Of a stretch of DNA of 64,000 nt, positions 1-11,798 are shown in pieces. The first letter of the stretch is position 1. Each line of letters opens with the position of its first letter. The notes under the pieces were generated by a model, which worked only from the letters and a program-made list of their open reading frames with translations, was not told the origin of the DNA and searched no databases. Made by a program: the position numbers and the translations under genes. This stretch comes from WTGU01 sp965200925 (GTDB lineage Bacteria > Pseudomonadota > Alphaproteobacteria > UBA828): positions 1,922,001 to 1,986,000 of the forward strand of contig OZ241738.1 of the NCBI GenBank assembly GCA_965200925.1, in the 5' to 3' direction.

Positions 1-1
1 C

Positions 2-3300
<3,299 letters not shown>

Positions 3301-3304
<4 letters not shown>

Positions 3305-4056
3305 GCGGCCTCGGCTTCGACTTCACCGGGCGCAACGCCTTCGTGACCGGCGGCGCTGGCGGCATGGGCCTGCGCGTCGCGCAGGAGCTGGTCGCCGCCG
3401 GTGCGCAGGCGACGCTCCTCGACGTGAAGCCCGCACCGGACGGCCTCCCGGCGGGCGCCCGCTACGTCCGGGCCGACCTGCGTTCGGAGGAGGACATCGC
3501 TCAGGCACTGGCCGGGAGCTACGAAGCCGCAGGCCAGCTCGACTATCTGGTGAACGCCGCCGGCGTGCTGTGGTTCGGCCGCGACACGTCCGTGGTCGAG
3601 ATGGACCCGGCGGTGTGGGATGACGTCCTCGCCATCAACCTCACGGGCGCGGCGCTGACGGTGCGCCATGCCGTGCCGCTGATGAAGCGGAGCGGCGGCG
3701 GCGCGATGGTGCACGTCTCCACCATCCAGTGCCTGCGCGGCGACGCGGCGCCGCAGGACGCCTACCAGGCTTCCAAGGCGGGCCTGCTGGCGCTGTCGAA
3801 ATCGCTCGCTATCCAATTCGCGGGCGACGGCATCCGCTCCAACGCGCTCCTGCCCGGCCCCACCCTGAGCCCGATGCAGCAGCGCTGGCGCGACGACCCC
3901 GCCATGGGCGCGACCGTGGCCGCGGCGATCCCCCTCGGCAGGCTCGGCACGCCCGAAGACATGGCGAACGCCATCCTCTTCCTCCTTTCCGACGCAGCCT
4001 CCTTCGTCACCGGCACCGAGCTCGTCGTCGACGGCGGCCTCCTGGCGAAGCCGTGA
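3301..4056 (+). CDS. SDR-family NAD(P)-dependent oxidoreductase
   Basis: A classical short-chain dehydrogenase/reductase of 251 residues. Visible are the nucleotide-binding TGGAGGMG at residues 16-23, the structural NAAG, a catalytic Ser in HVSTIQ, the active-site YQASK, and the usual C-terminal VTGTELVVDGG. The ATG overlaps the metH stop (ATGA), so the two genes are translationally coupled. The substrate cannot be read from the sequence. The position beside metH is not known to me as a functional pairing, and family members act on sugars, acyl groups, steroids and many other alcohols. Confidence 0.9.
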
Positions 4057-4085
4057 GCGGGCGCCGCAGGTAACGGAGCGCACAA

Positions 4086-5843
4086 ATGCCAGGTTTCTCT
4101 CCAGGAGATTACTCTTTGCTCTTCGGGAATTCCGGGCACACGACGGGGCTGGCGACCGCCATTTCCGGTCTCGACCGACGGCTTCTTCGCAGCGAATACG
4201 GGAGATTGATCGAGCAGGCTCCGAGGCGCGCGAACAGAGGCAAAAGCTATTTCGTCGAACACGACGGCGTTTCTGCGGAGAAGAGAACCAGTAACCGAGG
4301 CGAAGAGCACCTGGCATTCCGCTTCTATGCCCTCAAAGGATTCTGGACAAACGCCAGCGGTGAGAGATTTCGATTTCTCGATTATCAATTTCCTCTGCAA
4401 GCCAGGCAATCGGACAACGCTATTGGCAAGATCGATCTGGTCGGCGTCACGGATAGCGGCCGGTTCACGGTGATAGAACTGAAGAGAAAGCCGGAAAATG
4501 AACGGGGTGACACTCCCCTGGCAGCCTTGATGCAGGGGCTTCGCTATGCCGCCATCGTCGAGGCCAATCTGGAGACGATCACGATGGAAGCGAAGAATTG
4601 CTTCGACGTGAAAATCGTCGAGAAACCGCCGATCGTGCAGATACTCGCGTCGAAAGCGTGGTGGCACGGTTGGTTGACCCTTTCCGGTTCGACCCGCAAG
4701 GCTGCGAGAGAATGGGAGCCGGCGTTCGCCGAACTCGTCCGGGACATCGAAAGCACGCTCGGCGTTCCCGTCGAATGCATGGCCCACGATGACGTCGCCG
4801 ATCCCCGCGCGCTCTATCCCGTCCGGCCCGGCGATGCGTCTCCCTTCGGTGGTGCGTTGCCGCATCGGCGTAGCCGGTATGCGATGGCGCGTTACGCCGA
4901 TTATCAGAAGGCGGTGCGCGACACGCTATGGGCCTGGGCCGACCGGATTCATCCGGGCCAACTCGACGGAGGCACGCGGCAAGGTCGTCCGCCCGTTCTG
5001 GCGAGGGAATTCGAATCCAGAAACGTTCTGGTTCCGCTGGACGGAGCGCGGGCGGTGGATATCCGCGCCGCCATCCCGCAGGAGCAGCGGCATCCATCGT
5101 TCCACAGCTTGAAGAGCTCCCAGGCTTTGACGCAAAGCGTATTCGGCGCGATTCGGGCGTTCGACCGCCTGGATCTGCTCCAGAACCTGTCCGACGGGTG
5201 CGGACGGCCGGCCTTCTACGAGAACGCCCGCGGTTGGACGCTCGGTTTCGAGCACGAGATGCGCTGCCTGGGAGAAGGAAAAGGCCGACGGACCAGCGTG
5301 GACGCGCTGTTGAGCGGACCGGAGAGGCGGATCGCCGTGGAGTGCAAATTCACCGAGCCGGCATTCGGCACCTGTTCGCGTCCGCGACTTCGGCCCGGTT
5401 ATCCGGCTTGGCCCAAACAGCACTGCGACGGGAACTACCGGATTCAGCGCGGCCGCCAGAGCCGCTGTGCTCTCACGGAGATCGGAATTCGCTACTGGGA
5501 CTATCTGCCCGCGCTGTTCGACTGGCCAAGTGACCGCGACCACCGTCCCTGCCCGTTCGGAACCGTCTATCAGCTGGCCCGGAACGCGCTCGCCGCGACC
5601 GTCTCTCCGAACGGCGACCTCAACCCGACCGGCGGACACGTGCTCGTCCTTTACGATGCCCGCAACCCCGCGTTCCACGGTAAGGGTGAGGCCGAAAGGC
5701 AATGGGCCGCGGCGCTGGCGGCGTGCCGTGTACCCGGGCTTCTTCGCCGCGCCAGTTGGCAGAGTCTGATGTCCGCCATGGCCGAAGCACCGGAACTGCG
5801 CTGGCTCGTCGATGGCGTGCATGGGAAATACGGCCTCGCATGA
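4086..5843 (+). CDS. Protein with two PD-(D/E)XK-like nuclease cores
   Basis: A 585-residue protein I cannot assign to a named gene. Two separate PD-(D/E)XK-type signatures are visible: D117 followed by E131-L-K133 (context KIDLVGV then FTVIELKRK), and D406 followed by E419-C-K421 (context SVDALL then IAVECKF). The second part, with many Cys/His/Trp residues and a C-terminal VLVLYDARNP strand, resembles PGN_0703-type predicted restriction endonucleases (family memory, not a search). The start has an upstream ACGGAG ribosome site. The first ~600 bases are clearly less GC-rich than the neighbours, suggesting acquisition. The gene is isolated: an SDR gene lies upstream on the same strand and folK converges from the other side, with no methylase or partner nearby. 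A stand-alone defence or repair nuclease is possible but unproven. Confidence 0.8.
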   Translation: MPGFSPGDYSLLFGNSGHTTGLATAISGLDRRLLRSEYGRLIEQAPRRANRGKSYFVEHDGVSAEKRTSNRGEEHLAFRFYALKGFWTNASGERFRFLDYQFPLQARQSDNAIGKIDLVGVTDSGRFTVIELKRKPENERGDTPLAALMQGLRYAAIVEANLETITMEAKNCFDVKIVEKPPIVQILASKAWWHGWLTLSGSTRKAAREWEPAFAELVRDIESTLGVPVECMAHDDVADPRALYPVRPGDASPFGGALPHRRSRYAMARYADYQKAVRDTLWAWADRIHPGQLDGGTRQGRPPVLAREFESRNVLVPLDGARAVDIRAAIPQEQRHPSFHSLKSSQALTQSVFGAIRAFDRLDLLQNLSDGCGRPAFYENARGWTLGFEHEMRCLGEGKGRRTSVDALLSGPERRIAVECKFTEPAFGTCSRPRLRPGYPAWPKQHCDGNYRIQRGRQSRCALTEIGIRYWDYLPALFDWPSDRDHRPCPFGTVYQLARNALAATVSPNGDLNPTGGHVLVLYDARNPAFHGKGEAERQWAAALAACRVPGLLRRASWQSLMSAMAEAPELRWLVDGVHGKYGLA

Positions 5844-5878
5844 TCGCACGCATTCACGGCAAGGTCGCACACCCGCGC

Positions 5879-6418
5879 TCACCACCCGTCGGTATGATCG
5901 TTCGCGCCGGGTTCGAGGGGCTCGACGACTTGGCCCGACGGCAGGGCCGCGAGGAGAGCGGCGGCGGTGGCGCCCGTCTCGGGATAGCGCCATTCGGGGG
6001 CCGCCTCGGCAAGCGGCGCGAGCACGAAAGCCCGGTGCGCGAGCCCCGGATGGGGCAGGGTGAGGGCCGGTCCCTCGTCGCCAGCGGCACAGCGCATGAC
6101 GCGGCCGCGATAATCCAGGAGGTCGAGATCGAGCGGGCGGGCGGCGCCGGCCACGCTCCGCTGCCGGCCGAAGGCGGCCTCGACCGAAAGCAGGCGCGCC
6201 ATGAGCGCCCGCGGGGGGAGCGCGGTTTCCACCCTGGCCACGCCGTTGACGAACCAGGGGCCCCCGGCCGGCGGCAGCGGCGCGCTGCGATACCAGCGGG
6301 AACGGGCGATTGTCCGCACCCCGACATCCGCGAGCGCGTCGAGCGCGGCGTCCAGCCCCCGGGCCGGCGGGCCGTGTCGCGCGGTCGGGAGGTTCGCGCC
6401 GAGGGCGATCAGGATCAT
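5879..6418 (-). CDS. folK: 2-amino-4-hydroxy-6-hydroxymethyldihydropteridine pyrophosphokinase
   Basis: Transfers pyrophosphate from ATP to 6-hydroxymethyl-7,8-dihydropterin in folate synthesis. The 179-residue product begins MILIALGANL, has the family signature ARPLDLDLLDY and the following LPHPGLAHRAFVLAPLAE, and matches the usual HPPK length. The ATG lies inside the TGA of livM (ATGA overlap at 6415-6418), so it is the last cistron of the transporter operon. That partnership is unusual, since folK normally sits with folB/folP or alone. No folB or folP is in the window. Confidence 0.95.
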   Translation of the reverse strand: MILIALGANLPTARHGPPARGLDAALDALADVGVRTIARSRWYRSAPLPPAGGPWFVNGVARVETALPPRALMARLLSVEAAFGRQRSVAGAARPLDLDLLDYRGRVMRCAAGDEGPALTLPHPGLAHRAFVLAPLAEAAPEWRYPETGATAAALLAALPSGQVVEPLEPGANDHTDGW

Positions 6419-7479
6419 CGGCGCTCTTCCTTCCTGCCGTGGGAAGCCTCGACGAAGGAGAAGGCAGTCGGGTCGAACACGAGGCGGCGCTGCACCGGGA
6501 AGAAGCGGAGGTCGAGCCGCTCGGCGACGAGGCCCCAGAGGCCCTGCGGCGCCCGCAGCATCATGACGACGGCGGCGGCGCCCAGCACGATGAGATACCA
6601 GCTGCCGAAATCGGCGAGCAGCGCGCGCAGCAGGAAGAAGACGATCACGCCCACGATCGGCCCCTCGATCGTGCCGATGCCGCCGATCACCACGATGAAG
6701 ATGACGTTGGCCGTCCAGTCCACCACGCTGAAGCCGGCCTCGGGCGAGATGCGGAGCTTGGTGAGGAAGACCAGCGCGCCCACCATGCCGGTGCCGGCCG
6801 CGGCGACGATGTAGACCCAGACCTTGGTGCGGAAATTGTCGACGCCGAGACTGCCGGCGGCGGCCTCGGAATCGCGGATCGCCGTCAGCGCCAGGCCGTG
6901 GCGCGAGCGCAGCAGGAGATAGACCAGCGCGACGGCACCGACGGCGACCGCCAGCGCCGTCCAGTAGACCGCCGTCTCCCGCCACAGGCGGCTTGCGGCG
7001 ATGCCCTTGACCACGGCGGCCGGCAGGCTCATGCCGGAGCCGCCGCCCAAGGCCGGGACCTGGGCGAAGGAGAGCATGTACACCTCGGCCACGACCCAGG
7101 TGCCGATGGCGAAATAGGCGCCGCGCAGGCGGAAGACGACGAACGCCGTCGGCACCGCGAAGAGCGCGGCCGCCGCCCCGGCGAGCGGCACCGCCGCCAG
7201 CGGGTGGACGCCGGCGTTCGTCGCCAGCGCGAAGAGCGCGTAGCCGCCCAGGCCGAGAAACGCCTGCTGGCCGATGGAGACCAGCCCGGCATAGCCCGCG
7301 AGCAGGTTCCACAGCTGGGCGAGGGCGAGGTAATACGCGATCTCCACGATGGTCCGCATGTCCGCCCGCCCGCCCCAGAAGGGGAGCGAGACCAGCACCG
7401 CGAGGCCCACAAGGCCCGCGAGGGCGCCGTAGCGGCTGGCCCGCGTGCCGCGCTCGACGCGCCAGGGCGCAGGAGTCAC
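6415..7479 (-). CDS. livM: Branched-chain amino acid/amide ABC transporter permease, LivM type
   Basis: Inner-membrane permease of a LivFGHMJ-type importer. The 354-residue product has the characteristic Leu/Ala/Gly-rich membrane segments, the LAGYAGLVSIGQQAFLGLGG loop and the conserved GGIGTIEGPIVG region near the C-terminus. I place the start at the GTG that overlaps the livH stop (GTGA, 7476-7479); longer frames upstream read as out-of-frame livH sequence. It is coupled at both ends, to livH upstream and folK downstream. Substrate specificity within the family (branched-chain amino acids, urea, amides) is not evident from the permease. Confidence 0.92.
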   Translation of the reverse strand: MTPAPWRVERGTRASRYGALAGLVGLAVLVSLPFWGGRADMRTIVEIAYYLALAQLWNLLAGYAGLVSIGQQAFLGLGGYALFALATNAGVHPLAAVPLAGAAAALFAVPTAFVVFRLRGAYFAIGTWVVAEVYMLSFAQVPALGGGSGMSLPAAVVKGIAASRLWRETAVYWTALAVAVGAVALVYLLLRSRHGLALTAIRDSEAAAGSLGVDNFRTKVWVYIVAAAGTGMVGALVFLTKLRISPEAGFSVVDWTANVIFIVVIGGIGTIEGPIVGVIVFFLLRALLADFGSWYLIVLGAAAVVMMLRAPQGLWGLVAERLDLRFFPVQRRLVFDPTAFSFVEASHGRKEERR

Positions 7480-8345
7480 CGGTCGCGCGTCCTGGGGAAG
7501 AGGCCGTTGGGCCGGACCACGAGCACCAGCAGGAAGGCGACGTGGCCGGCGAGGAGCTGCCCGCCGGGGTGGAACTTGGCGCCGACGGCCTGGGCCACGC
7601 CCAGGATCACGCCGCCGGCGAGCGTCCCCCACAGGCTGCCGAGGCCGCCGATGATCACGGCTTCAAAGGCATAGAGCAGGCGCGCCGGCCCGATCGCCGG
7701 CGAGAAATTCGTGCGGATCGCCATGAACGTCCCGGCGAGGGCCACGACCGCGAGCGCGAGCGCCATGGCGAAGGCGAAGACATGGCGGTCATTCACCCCC
7801 ATCAGGGCGGCGGTGGCGCGGTCGTCGGAAGTCGCGCGGAAGGCGGCGCCCAGGCGGGTGCGGGAGAGCAGTACCTGCAAGCCGGCGATCACGGCGAGCG
7901 CGGAGAGGAAGACGAGGAGCGGGAACCAGCCGATCGCGATCCGCTCGCCGACGGCGATGCTCGCCGTCTCCAGCGCGCCGATCTGGAGCCGGCGGGTGTC
8001 GGCGGAGAACACCTCCAGCAGGACGTTCTGGATCACGATCGAGAGGCCGAAGGTCACCAGCAGCGGCGGCAGGATGTCGCGCCCGAGGGTGAAGTTGAGG
8101 ATGCCGCGTTGCAGCGCGTAGCCGAGGCCCGCCATCGCCGGCACGGTGATGACCAGGCTCAGCAGCGGATGAAGGCCGGTGCCCTGAACCACGGCCAGGC
8201 CCAGGAACGCCGCCAGCACGATGAGATCGCCGTGGGCGATGTTGACCAGCCGCATCACGCCGAAGATCAGCGAAAGGCCGGTCGCGAACAGCGCGTAGAG
8301 CCCCCCCAGCAACACGCCCTGGACGATGGCGTCGAGCCAGTCCAT
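7476..8345 (-). CDS. livH: Branched-chain amino acid/amide ABC transporter permease, LivH type
   Basis: Second permease of the importer, 289 residues, opening MDWLDAIVQGVLLGGLYALFA, with the family sequence GVMRLVNIAHGDLIVLAAF in the first half and IIGGLGSLWGTLAGGVILG in the second. Membrane segments alternate with short loops throughout. It lies 6 nt downstream of livF and overlaps livM by 4 nt. It should assemble with LivM in the inner membrane, powered by LivG and LivF. Confidence 0.93.
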   Translation of the reverse strand: MDWLDAIVQGVLLGGLYALFATGLSLIFGVMRLVNIAHGDLIVLAAFLGLAVVQGTGLHPLLSLVITVPAMAGLGYALQRGILNFTLGRDILPPLLVTFGLSIVIQNVLLEVFSADTRRLQIGALETASIAVGERIAIGWFPLLVFLSALAVIAGLQVLLSRTRLGAAFRATSDDRATAALMGVNDRHVFAFAMALALAVVALAGTFMAIRTNFSPAIGPARLLYAFEAVIIGGLGSLWGTLAGGVILGVAQAVGAKFHPGGQLLAGHVAFLLVLVVRPNGLFPRTRDR

Positions 8346-8351
8346 CGCGCC

Positions 8352-9065
8352 TCACACCCCGAAATAGGCGCGGCCGATGTCGGCGCGGGCGAGGCTCTCA
8401 GGCCGGCCCTGGAGGGCGATCAGGCCCTCGCGAAAGCAGAAGACGCGGTCCGCTACGGACAGCGCCCGGTCGATGTCCTGCTCGACGACGACCACCGTCG
8501 TCCCCTGCGCGACGATCCTGGGCAGGACGGCGTAGAGCTGCCGGACGACCACGGGCGCGAGGCCGAGGCTGAGTTCGTCGCAGAGGAGCAGCGCCGGGTT
8601 GCTCATCAGCGCCCGGCCGATGGCGCACATCTGCTGTTCGCCGCCGCTCAGCGCGGTGCCCGGCACGGCGCGGCGTTCGCGCAGCGCCGGGAACAGGCCG
8701 TAGACGCGCTCCAGGCCCCAGAACCCCCGGCGCCCGGCATAGGCGCCGAGCCGCAGGTTCTCCTCGACCGAGAGCGAGGGGAAGAGAAGGCGCCCTTCCG
8801 GCACCAGGGCGACACCGCGGCGGACGATCGCGTAGGCCGGGAGATGGCCCACCGCCTCGCCTGCGAAGATCACCTGCGCCGGCGCCGAGGGGAGCTGCCC
8901 GGCCACGCTCCGCAGGAACGTCGACTTGCCGGCGCCGTTGGCGCCGACGATGGCCACGGTCTCGCCGCGCTCGATGGCGAGCGCGATCCCGAACAACGCC
9001 TGGAAATCGCCGTAGAAGGCGGTGAGTGCGCGGGTCTCCAGGATGGTCCCGGACGGCGCGCTCAT
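8352..9065 (-). CDS. livF: ABC transporter ATP-binding protein, LivF type
   Basis: Cytoplasmic ATPase of the importer, 237 residues: Walker A GANGAGKST, Q-loop region RRGVALVPEGRLLFPSLSVEENL, signature ALSGGEQQ, and Walker B as LLLCDELSLGLAP. The usual LivF sequence LLLDEPSLGLAP is altered to CDELS, with the catalytic Glu kept but Pro replaced by Leu. The ATG (9063-9065) overlaps the livG stop as ATGA, which fixes the start. It forms a heterodimer with LivG. Confidence 0.93.
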   Translation of the reverse strand: MSAPSGTILETRALTAFYGDFQALFGIALAIERGETVAIVGANGAGKSTFLRSVAGQLPSAPAQVIFAGEAVGHLPAYAIVRRGVALVPEGRLLFPSLSVEENLRLGAYAGRRGFWGLERVYGLFPALRERRAVPGTALSGGEQQMCAIGRALMSNPALLLCDELSLGLAPVVVRQLYAVLPRIVAQGTTVVVVEQDIDRALSVADRVFCFREGLIALQGRPESLARADIGRAYFGV

Positions 9066-9787
9066 GCGGCGCCGATCCCCATATAGACCTCCCGCACCGC
9101 GGCGCTGGCCATCACCTCTTGCGGCGCGCCCTCGGCCAGCTTGCGCCCGAAATTGATGACGACCAGGCGGCTCACGATCCGCATCAGCGCGCGGACCACG
9201 TGCTCGATCCACACGATCGCGACGCCGCTCCGGTGGATGTCCGCGATGGTCTCGACCAGCGCCGCGCATTCGTGCTCGGTCAGCCCGCCGGCGATCTCGT
9301 CCAGCAGCAGCACGCGGGGCCGGGTGGCGAGCGCCCGCGCCATTTCCAGCCGTTTGCGCTCCAGCAGGGTGAGCGAACCGGCCGGCCTGTTCGCCTTTTC
9401 CAGGAGGCCCGTCCGCGCGAGGATCCCGTGGCAATCCTCGTAGCACGCCGCCTCGGAGCGGGCACCGCCGAAGGCCGCGCCCACCAGCAGGTTTTCGAAC
9501 ACCGTCATGTTGGCGAAGGGATGGGGGATCTGGTAGGAGCGCCCGATCCCCATGCGGCAGCGCTCGTGCGCCGGTGCGCGGGTGATGTCGGCACCGGCGA
9601 AGAAGACCCGTCCCGCGCTCGGCCGCACGCCGCCGGTGACGATGTTGAACATCGTGCTCTTGCCGGCCCCGTTGGGGCCGATCACGCCGAGCGCCTCGCC
9701 CTCCGCCAGCGTCATGCTGAAGCGGTCGGTCGCCTTGACCGAGCCGAGGCGCCTGGAGACCTCCTCGAGCGCGAGCAGCCCCGTCAT
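9062..9787 (-). CDS. livG: ABC transporter ATP-binding protein, LivG type
   Basis: Second ATPase of the importer, 241 residues: Walker A GPNGAGKST, RMGIGRSYQIPHPF at the Q-loop, and Walker B VLLLDEIAGGLTEHE. The LSGGQ signature is replaced by LTLLERKRLEMARAL, a form common in one LivG branch. The ATG lies 29 nt after the substrate-binding gene and its stop overlaps livF. Together with LivF it energises LivH/LivM. Confidence 0.93.
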   Translation of the reverse strand: MTGLLALEEVSRRLGSVKATDRFSMTLAEGEALGVIGPNGAGKSTMFNIVTGGVRPSAGRVFFAGADITRAPAHERCRMGIGRSYQIPHPFANMTVFENLLVGAAFGGARSEAACYEDCHGILARTGLLEKANRPAGSLTLLERKRLEMARALATRPRVLLLDEIAGGLTEHECAALVETIADIHRSGVAIVWIEHVVRALMRIVSRLVVINFGRKLAEGAPQEVMASAAVREVYMGIGAA

Positions 9788-9816
9788 GACCGGCGCCGGG
9801 CGGGAGGTCCTGCGCG

Positions 9817-11121
9817 TCAGGCGATGGGCGCCATCTCGGCGTTGGCCGGGATTTGCGGCGCCGCCGCGTTGGAGGTGATGGCGAGGTCGTAGGCGAAGGG
9901 ACCGTCCGGCGTCCGCCGCCACTGGCCGCCGACCAGCGGCATCTTGGCCACGTTCTTCACCGGCCCGGCGCCCCAGGACACGGGGCCGGCGACGGTCGCG
10001 AGATCGGTCGCGACCAGCGCGGCGAGCACGGATTCCGGGTCGCTCACGTCGGCGGCCCGCGCCACCACGTCGAGGGCCACCTCGAGCAGCGAGTGGCCGT
10101 AGCCGACCGGCTGGCTCCATTGCTTGCCGGTGGCTTCGGTGAAGGCGGCGGCGAGGGCGGCGCAGCTTTGGCCGGTGATGCTCGAGGCGAAGGGGTGCCA
10201 CGGACTCCACCAGATCTCCGAGCTCAGATTGTGCCCGGCCTCGCCCAGCGCCTCCACCGAGGCCGGGAAGAGCAGCGCCTTGCCCACCGTCACCGCGCGC
10301 GGGCGGAAGCCCTGCTGGGCGGCCTGGGTCCAGAAGGTCGTGAAGTCCGGCGGCAGGACCACCCCGGTGACGATCTCGACGCCGTTGTCCTTGAATTCGG
10401 AAATCTGCGCCGAGAAATCGTCCGACAGGTTCTGGTAGCGGCCGGGATCGACCAGGGTGTAGCCGGCGGCGGCGAGGGGCTTGGGGAACCCGAGTTCGGG
10501 ATCGCCCCAGGCGTTACCGTCGCCGTCGTTCGGGAACAGCCCGCCGACCGTCTTGTTCGTCTCCATCTTGCTCCACAGGTCGAGGAAGACGGCGATCACG
10601 TCCTCGAGGCCCCAGAAATAGTGCCAAGTCCAGCGGAAGCCGGCGGCCGGGTCGCCCCCGCGCCCGAAGAAGTAGGGCTGCCAGGGGCACAGGGTGGTGA
10701 CGCAGGGGACTTCGTTGATCTCGGCCTGGTCGGCGACCGGGTTGGTGGTCTCCGGCGTGTTGGCCGCGCACAGCAGGTGAACCTCGTCCGAGAGGATCAA
10801 CTCGCTCGCGACCTCGGCGGCGCGGTTCGGGTTCGACTGGCTGTCCTTGACGACGATCTCCACGTCGAGGCTCCTGCCGCCGGCGTCGACCTTGCCGCCG
10901 ATCGCCTCGAGCACGGCGGCGACGTTGAACGCGTCGGCCTCGGCGAAGGGCGCCAGCGGCCCGGTTCTGGGGCTGACATAGCCGATCCGCACCTTGTCCG
11001 CCGCCCGCGCGATGGCAGGGAAGCCCGCGGCCACGGCGGCAGTGCCGGCGATGCCGGCGGCCTTCAGAACGTGGCGGCGGGTGTGGCCGGCGCGCCCCGG
11101 CTCGTGGCTCCTTCGTGTCAT
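9817..11121 (-). CDS. Tat-type periplasmic substrate-binding protein of LivJ/amide family
   Basis: First gene of the transporter operon, 434 residues. The N-terminus carries a twin-arginine-like leader (TRRHVLKAAGIAGTAAVAAG, then AIARAAD as the likely cleavage region), so export of a folded protein to the periplasm is expected. The mature part starts DKVRIGYVSPRTGPLAPF, typical of Leu/Ile/Val-family binding proteins, and is followed by a CAANTPETTNPVADQAE segment. A GAGGAGAGG ribosome site precedes the ATG. The ligand cannot be deduced; amides, urea derivatives and aromatic acids are all bound within the family. The gene is divergent from purE. Confidence 0.9.
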   Translation of the reverse strand: MTRRSHEPGRAGHTRRHVLKAAGIAGTAAVAAGFPAIARAADKVRIGYVSPRTGPLAPFAEADAFNVAAVLEAIGGKVDAGGRSLDVEIVVKDSQSNPNRAAEVASELILSDEVHLLCAANTPETTNPVADQAEINEVPCVTTLCPWQPYFFGRGGDPAAGFRWTWHYFWGLEDVIAVFLDLWSKMETNKTVGGLFPNDGDGNAWGDPELGFPKPLAAAGYTLVDPGRYQNLSDDFSAQISEFKDNGVEIVTGVVLPPDFTTFWTQAAQQGFRPRAVTVGKALLFPASVEALGEAGHNLSSEIWWSPWHPFASSITGQSCAALAAAFTEATGKQWSQPVGYGHSLLEVALDVVARAADVSDPESVLAALVATDLATVAGPVSWGAGPVKNVAKMPLVGGQWRRTPDGPFAYDLAITSNAAAPQIPANAEMAPIA

Positions 11122-11306
11122 GGCCTGCCTCTCCTCTTCAGGACGACGACCGCCCCGCGAAAAACGGCAATCCACGATAGCAGAACCCGTCCGCCCGCGC
11201 GACACGGCATCGAGATCGGACCGATGGGCGGGAGGTGCGGCCGGGAGGCGGCGGCCCTATGCTGCGCTGGCGGCCCCGCGCCGCGGACCTGAGGAGAGGG
11301 AGCGGC

Positions 11307-11798
11307 ATGGCCCAGGCGCGTATCGCCGTCGGGATCGTCATGGGGAGCCAGTCCGACTGGGAGACCCTGCGTCATGCCGCGGAGACCCTGGAGGCGCTCG
11401 GCGTCGCCCACGAGAGTCGCGTCGTCTCCGCCCATCGCACGCCCAGGCGCCTCTACACCTATGCCGAGGCGGCCCGCGGACGCGGGCTCCGGGCGATCGT
11501 CGCCGGCGCCGGCGGTGCCGCGCACCTGCCCGGCATGATCGCCGCGATGACGCCGCTTCCCGTGCTCGGCGTGCCCGTGGAGAGCGGGAGCCTGCGCGGG
11601 CTGGACAGCCTGCTTTCCATCGTCCAGATGCCCGCCGGCGTGCCCGTCGGCGCCCTCGCCATCGGGCGCGCCGGCGCCGTCAACGCGGCGCTGCTCGCCG
11701 CGGCGATCGTGGCGCTCGCGGACGACCGGGTGGCCGGGGCACTCGATGCGTGGCGCGCCCGGCAGACCGCCGCCGTCGCCGAAACGCCGTCTCCGTGA
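11307..11798 (+). CDS. purE: N5-carboxyaminoimidazole ribonucleotide mutase
   Basis: Converts N5-CAIR to CAIR in purine synthesis. The 163-residue product has the class I PurE motifs MGSQSDW, SAHRTPRRLYTYA and AGAGGAAHLPGM. I chose the ATG at 11307, behind GAGGAGAGGGAG, because the family starts a few residues before IAVGIVMGS; the frame is open further upstream. The stop overlaps the purK GTG (GTGA), giving the usual purEK pair. The divergent transport operon shares the 185-nt upstream region, in which no convincing -35/-10 pair is visible. Confidence 0.95.
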   Translation: MAQARIAVGIVMGSQSDWETLRHAAETLEALGVAHESRVVSAHRTPRRLYTYAEAARGRGLRAIVAGAGGAAHLPGMIAAMTPLPVLGVPVESGSLRGLDSLLSIVQMPAGVPVGALAIGRAGAVNAALLAAAIVALADDRVAGALDAWRARQTAAVAETPSP

